The position numbers and the translations under genes are program-made. A stretch of DNA of 12,764 nt from assembly GCA_034433615.1 (NCBI GenBank), contig DAOUAJ010000134.1, positions 1 through 12,764 on the forward strand, written 5' to 3'. Source of the DNA: DAOUAJ01 sp034433615 (lineage in GTDB: Bacteria > Chloroflexota > Anaerolineae > DUEN01). Shown here one piece after another: positions 6,436-12,200 of this stretch (the stretch's first letter is position 1; each line of letters begins with the position of its first letter). Below the pieces are notes generated by a model. The model searched no databases. It saw only the letters and a list, made by a program, of their open reading frames with translations, and was not told the DNA's origin.

Positions 6436-6582
6436 TCAGCCGCCTTCCAGTAACTCGCGGGCTTTGCCCCTGAAGTGCGTCTTGAGGAAGGTCAACGCGG
6501 CGGCCTCGTCATCGTCCATCAGGATGCGTATGAGCTCGATGATCTCGACATCCTCCAGCGTCAGAGTCAGCGCTCTCCTCAT
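6436..6582 (-). CDS. Small protein of 48 aa, possibly a 72-aa selenoprotein
   Basis: ATG 6582 follows the preceding stop codon by four bases and has AGGTGA five bases upstream, so translation here is well supported. The sequence begins MRRALTLTLEDVEIIELIRI and continues LMDDDEAAALTFLKTHF to LLEGG before TGA. It is mostly helical in character with an acidic centre and no cysteine. It lies between the YuzD-like thioredoxin-fold gene and the [4Fe-4S] gene, as part of one transcription unit. I do not recognise the family. The frame stays open after the TGA (see the extension at 6364-6435), so the true product may be longer, with selenocysteine at residue 49 supplying the only redox-active side chain. 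If the TGA is a normal stop, this is simply a small unknown protein. Confidence 0.68.
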   Translation of the reverse strand: MRRALTLTLEDVEIIELIRILMDDDEAAALTFLKTHFRGKARELLEGG

Positions 6583-6586
6583 TGCT

Positions 6587-6904
6587 TCACCTGGCTGTCA
6601 AGCCCAGAGCTTCCAGTCGGCAACGGATGGCCGGGATGGAGACCTTGCCACCAGCGGAGAGGAGCTCATCACCCACGAAGACCAGAGGCACCGCTCCATT
6701 GCCCTCCTTCACCAGAGCCAGCACCTCAGGGAAGCGGTCCATCTCCGGGGAGAAGAGGTCGTAGTACTCCACGCTCACCTGCTGGCCGAAGCGAGCGGTC
6801 AACTGCTGGCGCGCCCAATTGGCCACCTGCCGCCAAGCGTCGGTCACGCCAGTGATGCAGGCCGTGGGCATGCCGAAAATGCGCACAGGGATGGGGCGAT
6901 CCAT
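6587..6904 (-). CDS. Thioredoxin-fold protein, YuzD (DUF1462)-like
   Basis: The protein has 105 residues. An N-terminal strand VRIFGMPTACITG (Cys16), a helix, the strand VSVEYYDLFSP, a helix and then VPLVFVGDELLSAGGKVS give the order expected of a small thioredoxin-like fold. The Val-Pro before the third strand is at the usual cis-proline place. Overall it resembles the B. subtilis YuzD family of predicted disulfide oxidoreductases. Only Cys16 sits in the active-site loop and there is no CxxC, so normal dithiol chemistry is not expected. ATG 6904 lies one base after the TGA of the zinc-ribbon gene, which argues for coupled translation. The longer frame to 6979 would overlap that gene deeply and is not preferred. 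Family assignment is by resemblance only. Confidence 0.7.
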   Translation of the reverse strand: MDRPIPVRIFGMPTACITGVTDAWRQVANWARQQLTARFGQQVSVEYYDLFSPEMDRFPEVLALVKEGNGAVPLVFVGDELLSAGGKVSIPAIRCRLEALGLTAR

Positions 6905-6905
6905 C

Positions 6906-7136
6906 TCAGCAGCTTCCCGGCCCACAAGCCGGCCCGCAGGCCGGGCCACAACCGACCAGGGGTAAAGCGCCGCCGTCACCGCTACGGATAAACATCAGCG
7001 AGCGGAAGGCCTGCTGCGTCTCCGTGCTGTGGCACTCCGGACATTCCGGTTGCAATCCAGCCTCCTTCTGCTTGAAGGTGGCAAAGACCTCGAAGACGTA
7101 GCCACAATCCCGGCACTGATAATCGTACGTGGGCAT
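6906..7136 (-). CDS. FmdB-family zinc ribbon protein with Cys-rich tail
   Basis: This is a 76-residue protein. MPTYDYQCRDCG at the start is the classic beginning of the FmdB/CxxC_CXXC_SSSS regulatory family. Cys8, Cys11, Cys32 and Cys35 form two CxxC knuckles that should bind one zinc. The C-terminus is unusual: a Gly-Pro-Cys repeat, VGCGPACGPACGPGSC, adds Cys63, Cys67, Cys71 and Cys76 and looks like a second metal-binding site. A similar SCGPGCC tail ends the YlbF-like protein at 9094-9492. AGGAGG precedes ATG 7136 by 11 bases, which is long but acceptable. The gene follows the selD remnant by about 15 bp and is followed after one base by the YuzD-like gene. Members are called putative regulators, and the role is unproven. 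Confidence 0.88.
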   Translation of the reverse strand: MPTYDYQCRDCGYVFEVFATFKQKEAGLQPECPECHSTETQQAFRSLMFIRSGDGGALPLVGCGPACGPACGPGSC

Positions 7137-7151
7137 TTATAGGTGAACCTC

Positions 7152-7436
7152 CTATTCTGAGATAATCTCGATCTCCGGCTCCGTCACCACCTGGCCGATG
7201 ACCCACCCGGGCTGGCCCTCGGCGACGAAGCGATCAAACAGCTGATTCAATTTCTGCGGCGGCACAGCCAGCAACAGCCCGCCTGAGGTCTGGGTGTCGA
7301 AGAGGAGCATCTGCTCTTCCTCGCTGACACTGTCGGCGAAGCGCACGTGCAGGCTATAAAAGTTCCGATTGCAGTAGGAGCCGCCGGGAAAGCGGCCTTG
7401 CTCCGCGTAGTCCCGTGCGCCGTCCATCAACGGCAC
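7152..7436 (-). pseudogene. selD: C-terminal remnant of selenide, water dikinase
   Basis: The 94 residues start VPLMDGARDYAEQGRFPGG and contain DTQTSGGLLLAVPP, a typical SelD C-terminal signature. SelD makes selenophosphate from selenide and ATP and is normally about 310-350 residues. The N-terminal domain with the catalytic Cys/Sec, the Lys and the ATP-binding residues is missing. Only 20 bp separate this frame from the yedF-like stop codon. An ATG overlapping that stop (ATGA, 7459) begins a 10-codon frame in a different phase, which could be the original selD start before an internal deletion. GTG 7436 is the first possible start of the fragment. It may still be made as a stand-alone domain, but it cannot act as a complete kinase. 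In many genomes yedF and selD are neighbours, which fits. Confidence 0.8.
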
Positions 7437-7455
7437 AGCCTCCGCTCCACCTCGT

Positions 7456-7797
7456 TCATACGCTCACCACCTTCTCTGCCTGTGACAGAGCCTCGAGGAT
7501 GTCGGGCATGCCGCCAGCGATGCCAACCCGGACTTTGTCCGTCAAGCCGAAGTAGTTCAGGCAGGTGGAGCAGACGATGAGCTCGACCCCCTTCGCCTCC
7601 AGCGCTCGCAACTGGTCCAGGACGGGCGACCCCTCACAGGCCAGCTTCACGCCGTCGGTGTAGAAGAGCAGTTTGTTCGGCAGCGCATCCAACTCTCCCA
7701 GCAGGGAGAGGAAGATGCCGGCCATCTTCTGCTGGAGTTCAGCCGGGGCCTGGCCCAGGCCGAAGCGGGTGAACAGGACGACAGTAGAACGAGACAT
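7456..7797 (-). CDS. yedF: YedF-like DsrE-fold protein (selenium/sulfur metabolism)
   Basis: The protein has 113 residues. STVVLFTRFGLGQAPAEL begins a DsrE/DsrF-like fold. KLLFYTDGVKLACEGSPVL and GVELIVCSTCLNYFGL (Cys76, Cys79) match the C-terminal domain of YedF, a sulfurtransferase-like protein tied to selenium metabolism. The N-terminal TusA-like domain of full-length YedF is absent, so this is a single-domain version. ATG 7797 is clear: AAGGAGG lies five bases upstream, better than the longer frame to 7869. The stop codon overlaps an ATG (ATGA) that may once have started selD. This gene opens the operon of thiol and metal proteins. The symbol is by similarity of the C-terminal domain only. 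Confidence 0.82.
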   Translation of the reverse strand: MSRSTVVLFTRFGLGQAPAELQQKMAGIFLSLLGELDALPNKLLFYTDGVKLACEGSPVLDQLRALEAKGVELIVCSTCLNYFGLTDKVRVGIAGGMPDILEALSQAEKVVSV

Positions 7798-8001
7798 GCA
7801 ATCCTCCTTACGACGTGAAGTAGCCCGGCCCCAATTTGCCGGGATCATCTCACATCGTCGGAGAATCACCTCACAGGGTCTGCGCCGCGAGAGGAGATGG
7901 TGCCCAGCCGGGCCGGCGCCTTTGATTAGCCGACCGATGCAACCCGTGCATCGCGTTGGTGGCCAATCACGAGCGACTGTAGCACAGCATAGCCATCTGA
8001 A
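7798..8001 (-). other. 204-bp intergenic region before the yedF-like gene
   Basis: This gap probably holds the promoter of the small-protein operon. The best candidate I see is an extended -10-like TGCTACAGT around 7976-7984 on the minus strand, with no convincing -35. The yedF Shine-Dalgarno is at the low-coordinate end. I found no terminator with a T run for the flavoprotein gene upstream. Confidence 0.25.
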
Positions 8002-8598
8002 TCACCTTCTGTCTGTTTCAACTTCCGCCGTCGGTTGTCCGCCAACTGCTGTTTTCTCTGCTACCTCGATCAGCCTGCCGATGATGGCCCCGATACTCGC
8101 CATGCGCCCATCGGCCACCTCGCCGGTGGACGAGATGCCCCGTTCCGGGCCGACAAAATGATACCCCTGCGCCCTCAGCCTGGCCACGTTCTCCTGCACG
8201 ATGGGTTTGGCCCACATCTCCTCGTGCATGGCGGGAGCCAGGATCACCGGTGCCCGCGTGACCAGCACCGTTAGCGTCACCAGATCATCGGCCAGGCCGT
8301 GGGCTAGCTTCGCCAGGATGTCAGCCGTGGCCGGGGCGATGAGCACCACGTCGGTCAAGCGGGCCAGTTGCACGTGGATCAGCGGCGCCCGCTGCGCCGC
8401 TGTCCACAGATCGGCGTACACCGGGTTGCCCGAAGCCACCTCCAGGGTGAGGGGCGTGATGAAACGGGTAGCCGCCGGGGTCATCACCACCTGCACGTTG
8501 GTCAGGTGACGCCAGCGCAGTTGGCCAATGAGCTCGGGGATGTAGTGGGCCGCCACGCCGCCCGTCACGCCGATGAGGACGGTCTTGCCCGCCAGCAC
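8002..8598 (-). CDS. HFCD-family flavoprotein, CoaC/Dfp-like
   Basis: The protein has 198 residues. KTVLIGVTGGVAAHYIPELI is the FMN-binding start of homo-oligomeric flavin-containing Cys decarboxylases. ASGNPVYADLW, APATADILAKLAHGLADDL and APAMHEEMW follow in family order. In CoaC (the Dfp N-terminal domain) this fold decarboxylates phosphopantothenoylcysteine using His75, Asn125 and Cys158. Here His75 is kept, but the PAMN motif reads PAMH (His125) and the Cys158 position holds Thr. There is no CoaB synthetase domain. Other CoaC-like proteins carry PAMH, so decarboxylation is possible but not assured. I chose GTG 8598, which lies one base after the upstream YlbF stop with a run of eight G as Shine-Dalgarno; GTG 8628 would overlap that gene. 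It is translationally coupled to the YlbF-like gene. Confidence 0.85.
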   Translation of the reverse strand: MLAGKTVLIGVTGGVAAHYIPELIGQLRWRHLTNVQVVMTPAATRFITPLTLEVASGNPVYADLWTAAQRAPLIHVQLARLTDVVLIAPATADILAKLAHGLADDLVTLTVLVTRAPVILAPAMHEEMWAKPIVQENVARLRAQGYHFVGPERGISSTGEVADGRMASIGAIIGRLIEVAEKTAVGGQPTAEVETDRR

Positions 8599-8599
8599 A

Positions 8600-8968
8600 T
8601 CAGCCCCCCCCTGCCCCGGCCAGGCCACCGAAGTCGAAACCCAAGAGTTGACTGATCTCCATGTTCACTTCGGACAGAAAAGCCTGCGCCTGTTGCTGGG
8701 CCTGAACGTAGGCCATGATGACCGGGTTGCGCTGCGCCTCTCCCTGCAAGCGGCGCAGGGCGTCAATCTCCTCCTGGGTGATGCCGCGGCCGTCCTGCTG
8801 CTTGAGCATCAGGGCTTGCTGGCGCTGCTGAAGCTCCATGAGCAGGCTCTGTGCTTCCTCGTCCGCATCCAACCGCGCCCTGGCCTGCCAGAAGGCGGCG
8901 ATAGGGGGCGATGCCCGCAATTTCTGGGCGAACTCCCGCGCCGCCGTTTCTACTGTTGGATTCAGCAC
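8600..8968 (-). CDS. YlbF family protein 1
   Basis: The protein has 122 residues and is nearly all helical. It starts LNPTVETAAREFAQKLRASP and has a Gln-rich middle, then NPVIMAYVQAQQQAQAFLSEV and ISQLLGFDF, the YlbF/YmcA pattern. In B. subtilis such proteins form an Fe-S containing complex that affects RNA processing and development; whether that holds here is unknown. It ends in a Gly-rich tail without cysteines, unlike its neighbour at 9094-9492. Start GTG 8968 has GAGGAGG seven bases upstream. The last codons contain a run of eight G, which also serves the next gene. Confidence 0.85.
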   Translation of the reverse strand: MLNPTVETAAREFAQKLRASPPIAAFWQARARLDADEEAQSLLMELQQRQQALMLKQQDGRGITQEEIDALRRLQGEAQRNPVIMAYVQAQQQAQAFLSEVNMEISQLLGFDFGGLAGAGGG

Positions 8969-9093
8969 TGGCCAACCTCCTCTCTACGACCACCGATTTT
9001 GAGCCGAGGTGCGTGGGAGTTTGGGGGCTCGGGTGAATCCCCCTCAGATCCCTTGCTCCCCTGCTCCCTGGCCCCTCCGCCCCTCTGCATAGA
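8969..9093 (-). other. 125-bp spacer between the two YlbF-like genes
   Basis: It holds the Shine-Dalgarno of YlbF protein 1 and, on the plus strand from about 9040 to 9086, a pyrimidine-rich low-complexity tract of CCCCT and CTCCC pieces. I see no promoter or terminator. Confidence 0.4.
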
Positions 9094-9492
9094 TCAGCAG
9101 CATCCCGGGCCGCAACTGGCGGCGAAGTTCAGGCCGATGACCTCCGAGACGAGGCCAGCTACCTCCTGGCACAGCAGGCTCAGTCGTTCCTGGGCTTGCA
9201 CGTAGGTCCGCACGGCCGGCTGAGCCAACATCTCTTGCTGTAGTTGCCGGAGCTCCTCTCGCTCGGCATCGCTCATTAACCCGTACCGGACTTGCCAGCC
9301 CAGAGCCTGCTGCTTCTCCTGGAAGGCGCGGATGGCCTCTTGAGCGAACGGATCCCGTCGCAACCGGAGCTGGGCCTGGTCAAAAGCCTGATACTCCCGC
9401 GTCTCGGCCAGCACGGCGGCGAACTCCCGCGCTGCCTGCAAAGCTTCAACTTCACTGATGACAAAAGTCTGGACTTCAGATGGTTGCCACAC
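9094..9492 (-). CDS. YlbF family protein 2, with Cys-rich C-terminus
   Basis: The protein has 132 residues, and its helices resemble protein 1: ALQAAREFAAVLAETREYQA, a charged middle, QPAVRTYVQAQERLSLLCQE and VSEVIGLNF. It ends SCGPGCC, so Cys127, Cys131 and Cys132, possibly with Cys108, could bind a metal or Fe-S cluster. YlbF and YmcA of B. subtilis are known to carry 4Fe-4S clusters with YaaT, which supports the idea. GTG 9492 is chosen because GGAGGG lies eight bases upstream; the longer frame to 9585 has no such site and adds an unlikely N-terminus. It lies 147 bp after the 76-aa gene of the arsenic operon. The pair probably arose by duplication. Confidence 0.83.
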   Translation of the reverse strand: MWQPSEVQTFVISEVEALQAAREFAAVLAETREYQAFDQAQLRLRRDPFAQEAIRAFQEKQQALGWQVRYGLMSDAEREELRQLQQEMLAQPAVRTYVQAQERLSLLCQEVAGLVSEVIGLNFAASCGPGCC

Positions 9493-9597
9493 TGTCTTAT
9501 CCCTCCTGCTCAGGTTATCTGACGCATGTCCCTGGCTACCAGAACATGAACTCACCCCCCTTGCCCCCACCGAGGGGAACAGCAAGAGGCCCGGGTG

Positions 9598-9636
9598 CGG
9601 CAGGAAAAGCGCTGCCGGGCACTTTTCGCCGTGCCC
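9598..9636 (-). promoter_or_regulatory. Alternative hairpins after the arsenic operon
   Basis: Three helices compete on the minus strand. GGGCAC/GTGCCC (9636-9617) and CGGCAG/CTGCCG (9617-9598) are perfect 6-bp stems with 8-nt loops. GAAAAGTGC with GCGCTTTTC (9627-9604) is a 9-bp stem with one wobble that excludes both. The third one ends in TTTTC and looks terminator-like. The element starts four bases after the stop codon of the 76-aa gene. Confidence 0.45.
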
Positions 9637-9639
9637 TCC

Positions 9640-9870
9640 CTAGTTCTTCGAGAACCCGGTGCGCGGCCAGCTCTCAGGCAGGCTGGCCAACGGGATACCA
9701 CTCAGATTGGCGGCCGCCTCTCCCACCCAGGCGGCGAAGGCCAGGAACTCCTCCCGGCGGAAACGCAGGGTGAGGTTGCCATAGTCCAGGTGGATGTGCC
9801 CCGCCGGGCATTGTTGGATGCTGTCCCCCTGCCTGTCCTGCGCCAATATCTTCCAGCCTTGCATCATCAT
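9640..9870 (-). CDS. Hypothetical 76-aa protein coupled to arsC
   Basis: The first ATG overlaps the arsC stop (ATGA), and AAGGAG lies eight bases upstream, so it is surely translated with arsC. Three ATG codons follow each other (9870, 9867, 9864). The sequence has a short beta-rich core, CPAGHIHLDYGNLTLRFRRE, then a helix EFLAFAAWVGEAAANL, and one cysteine at position 21. There is no signal peptide or membrane segment. I do not recognise a named family. Its position as the last gene after the permease, ArsA and ArsC suggests an accessory role in arsenic handling, but nothing in the sequence proves this. Confidence 0.78.
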   Translation of the reverse strand: MMMQGWKILAQDRQGDSIQQCPAGHIHLDYGNLTLRFRREEFLAFAAWVGEAAANLSGIPLASLPESWPRTGFSKN

Positions 9871-10289
9871 GATCCTTGCTCCTTTAACAGTGCTCCGACC
9901 CGTTCCGCGATCTGGTCCCGCACGGACCGAAAGACGGCCAATACTTTGTCCTGGCTGCCAGTAACCTGGGCCGGGTCGGGAAAGCCCAGGTGGACGCGCC
10001 CGCCCTGGCCAAGCCACACCGGGCACTCTTCGGCCGCATCATCGCAGACGGTCACTACCAGGTCGAAGGGCATGTCTCGGAACTCGTCGGCGTGCTTGGA
10101 GCGAGCGCCACGGTGGTCAATACCGATCTCGGCCAGGACGTGCAGGGCCAGAGGGTGCACGTAGCCGGTCGGGTGGGTGCCGGCCGAATACGCCTCCCAG
10201 CGGTCGCCCCAGCGAGCGTTGACGATGGCCTCGGCCATCTGCGAGCGGGCCGAATTACCGGTGCAGAGGAACAATACTTTGCGCCTCAT
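9867..10289 (-). CDS. arsC: Arsenate reductase, thioredoxin-coupled type
   Basis: ArsC reduces arsenate to arsenite, which the efflux system then exports. The protein has 140 residues with the low-molecular-weight tyrosine phosphatase fold. The phosphate-loop LCTGNSARSQ gives Cys9 and Arg15. Cys82 and Cys89, in VCDDAAEECP, are the other two members of the redox relay, at the same spacing as in the Staphylococcus pI258 enzyme. FPDPA is also family-typical. All catalytic cysteines are present, so it should be active with thioredoxin. ATG 10289 is preferred over TTG 10295; it lies two bases after the arsA stop. The Shine-Dalgarno is weak, which suggests translational coupling to arsA. Its own stop overlaps the start of the 76-aa gene. 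Confidence 0.95.
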   Translation of the reverse strand: MRRKVLFLCTGNSARSQMAEAIVNARWGDRWEAYSAGTHPTGYVHPLALHVLAEIGIDHRGARSKHADEFRDMPFDLVVTVCDDAAEECPVWLGQGGRVHLGFPDPAQVTGSQDKVLAVFRSVRDQIAERVGALLKEQGS

Positions 10290-10291
10290 CG

Positions 10292-12169
10292 TCAACCGTC
10301 CTTGTAGATCCGTTCCCCCAACTCAATCAGCACATCCAGACCCTTGACCTCGTAAGGTAACAGGGGCGTGGCCAGGACGGGCACCGAGAAGCGCCTGGTC
10401 ATCTCTTCCAGGTAGCGGGCCTGCATCAGCACCCGCCGACAGAAATACTCGGTAGTGCACTGCTCCGGCGGCAACACCTGGTTGGCCACCACCAGCCCTG
10501 GCTCGATGCCCACCGTGCGCAGCTCCTCCACCGCCCGCCAGGCCTCGATGATGGGTGTGGATTCGGGATACATCACGAAGGCAAACGTGGATCGCTGTGG
10601 GTCGCGCATCAGGTCAATGACCTGCCCAAAGCGCGCCTTGGCTGCCGCATCGGCCTGCGAGAGTTCCGGCGAAGCGTAGAGCTTGACCTCCAACTGCTGG
10701 CTCCAGTCCACCGGCAGCTCCAGCAGGCGCAGGGTGTGGCCGGTAGGGGCGGTGTCGAACACCAGCACGTCATAGCGGTCCAGCGAGGCGTAGTCAATGA
10801 AGCGGTCGAAGGCGGCCATCTCCTCGGTACAGGGGCTGTCCAGTTCCTCGGCCATGGCCTGCAGCGACTCCGGCGGGCGGCCCTGCTCTCGCGCCTCCTC
10901 CAGGATGCGGGCCTTGTACGCTTCGGCGGCCGCCTTGGGATCAATCTTGACCGCCCACAGGTTGTCCACCCCGGCCACCGGCTCCACCTCGTCGCCCACC
11001 GGCTGGCCCAGCACGTCGCCGATGTGGGCCGCTGGGTCGGTGGTCAACAGCAAGGTGCGATAGCCGTGCCGGGCCAGCCACACCGCCGTCACGCACGACA
11101 GGGCCGTCTTGCCCACCCCACCCTTGCCGGCGAAGAACAGGATGCGGCCGTAGCCGTTGGCCGGCACCAGGCGAGGCACCACCTCATCTGATCGAGTAAC
11201 CGGCCAACGCCGAGACGAGGGCGAACAGCGCCGCACCTCCTCGTCGGGGATGAGGTGCATCACCTGCCACCTACTACGGGCTACTTGCTCTCCACTGTAC
11301 AGCAGCCCGGCCACGTAGCGCAACCGTTCTACGCCCTTGATCTCCTCGTCCAGCAGGGGCATCCGCCGCGCTGGCAGGGGCAACTCACGCTCGATCTGGG
11401 CCAGGTAGTGAGCCTGCATCCGAATGCGTTCAGCCAGGAAGGGGTTGCGCCCCTCCTCGTAGGGGATGATGCCGTTGACGATGAGCCGGTGGGTCTCGAT
11501 GCCCAATTTGGATAACTCGGCCACTGCTCGCCGGGTCTCCTTGATAGGCGTGGCCTCGGGCTGGAGCACGAACACGAAGGTGGTACGGGCCGGGTCACGC
11601 ATCAGGGCAACCGCCCGGTCGTATTTGGCCTTGGATTCCTGAATGGTGGCCACCGGCCCCAGGCAGGTCTGGCCGCTGCCCTCGGCCGCCTCCTCGATGT
11701 GGCGGCTCCAGTCCACCGGTAGCTCCAGCAGGCGCAGGGTGTGACCCGTGGGCGCGGTATCAAAGATGACCACCTCAAAGGGCTGCTCGTCACCGCTCAT
11801 GTCGAGGAAATCCACAAAGCGGTCAAAGGCCGCCACCTCAGCCGTGCACGGGCCGCTGAGTTGCTCCTCCATGACCTGGACGATCTCCGGCGGGAACAGA
11901 GCGCGGATGGGAGCCAGAGCGCGGTCCTTGTACTCCTCGGTAGCCCGGTCGGGGTCAATCTCCATGGCCCACAGATTGGCTGCGCCCTCGATCGGCGTGA
12001 TCTTGTGGCCGATGGGCTGCTCGAAGACGTTGGCCAGGTTCGAGGCCGGATCGGTGGTGACGATAAGGGTCTTGCGGCCCTGGTCGGCGTGGTAAACGGC
12101 GGTGGCGCAGGCCATGCTCGTCTTGCCCACACCCCCTTTGCCGGAAAAGAAGATGAACTGGGTATCCAT
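10292..12169 (-). CDS. arsA: ArsA arsenite-activated ATPase, tandem domains
   Basis: ArsA is the cytoplasmic ATPase that energises arsenite extrusion through a membrane permease. The 625 residues hold two homologous halves. P-loops GKGGVGKTS (residues 10-18) and GKGGVGKTA (348-356) are both intact, and each half has a DTAPTGHTLRLLELPVDWS signature. Cys108 and Cys447, in SGPCTAE and DSPCTEE, with Cys169 in TCLGPV, correspond to the arsenite-binding Cys113, Cys422 and Cys172 of the E. coli plasmid R773 enzyme. So metalloid activation is likely. Residues about 300-340 form a linker with no similarity I can see. Start ATG 12169 has AAAGGA just upstream; an AGGAGG also lies further up. It is 31 bp after the permease and two bases before arsC. 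Confidence 0.96.
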   Translation of the reverse strand: MDTQFIFFSGKGGVGKTSMACATAVYHADQGRKTLIVTTDPASNLANVFEQPIGHKITPIEGAANLWAMEIDPDRATEEYKDRALAPIRALFPPEIVQVMEEQLSGPCTAEVAAFDRFVDFLDMSGDEQPFEVVIFDTAPTGHTLRLLELPVDWSRHIEEAAEGSGQTCLGPVATIQESKAKYDRAVALMRDPARTTFVFVLQPEATPIKETRRAVAELSKLGIETHRLIVNGIIPYEEGRNPFLAERIRMQAHYLAQIERELPLPARRMPLLDEEIKGVERLRYVAGLLYSGEQVARSRWQVMHLIPDEEVRRCSPSSRRWPVTRSDEVVPRLVPANGYGRILFFAGKGGVGKTALSCVTAVWLARHGYRTLLLTTDPAAHIGDVLGQPVGDEVEPVAGVDNLWAVKIDPKAAAEAYKARILEEAREQGRPPESLQAMAEELDSPCTEEMAAFDRFIDYASLDRYDVLVFDTAPTGHTLRLLELPVDWSQQLEVKLYASPELSQADAAAKARFGQVIDLMRDPQRSTFAFVMYPESTPIIEAWRAVEELRTVGIEPGLVVANQVLPPEQCTTEYFCRRVLMQARYLEEMTRRFSVPVLATPLLPYEVKGLDVLIELGERIYKDG

Positions 12170-12200
12170 CCTGTCCTTTTCTGACCTCCTGATCGTTTCT

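Noticed and set aside
5667..6473. 268-aa open frame on the plus strand
   Set aside because: It is antisense to the [4Fe-4S] protein gene and part of the small ORF, and shows no recognisable domain.
6350..6991. 213-aa open frame on the plus strand
   Set aside because: It is antisense to three minus-strand genes with good starts and tight spacing.
7798..7869. Longer YedF-like protein starting at 7869
   Set aside because: The added N-terminus does not resemble a TusA domain, and AAGGAGG points to ATG 7797.
10736..11191. Plus-strand frame with repeated His and Gly residues
   Set aside because: It is a shadow of arsA; the composition is what reversed ArsA codons give.
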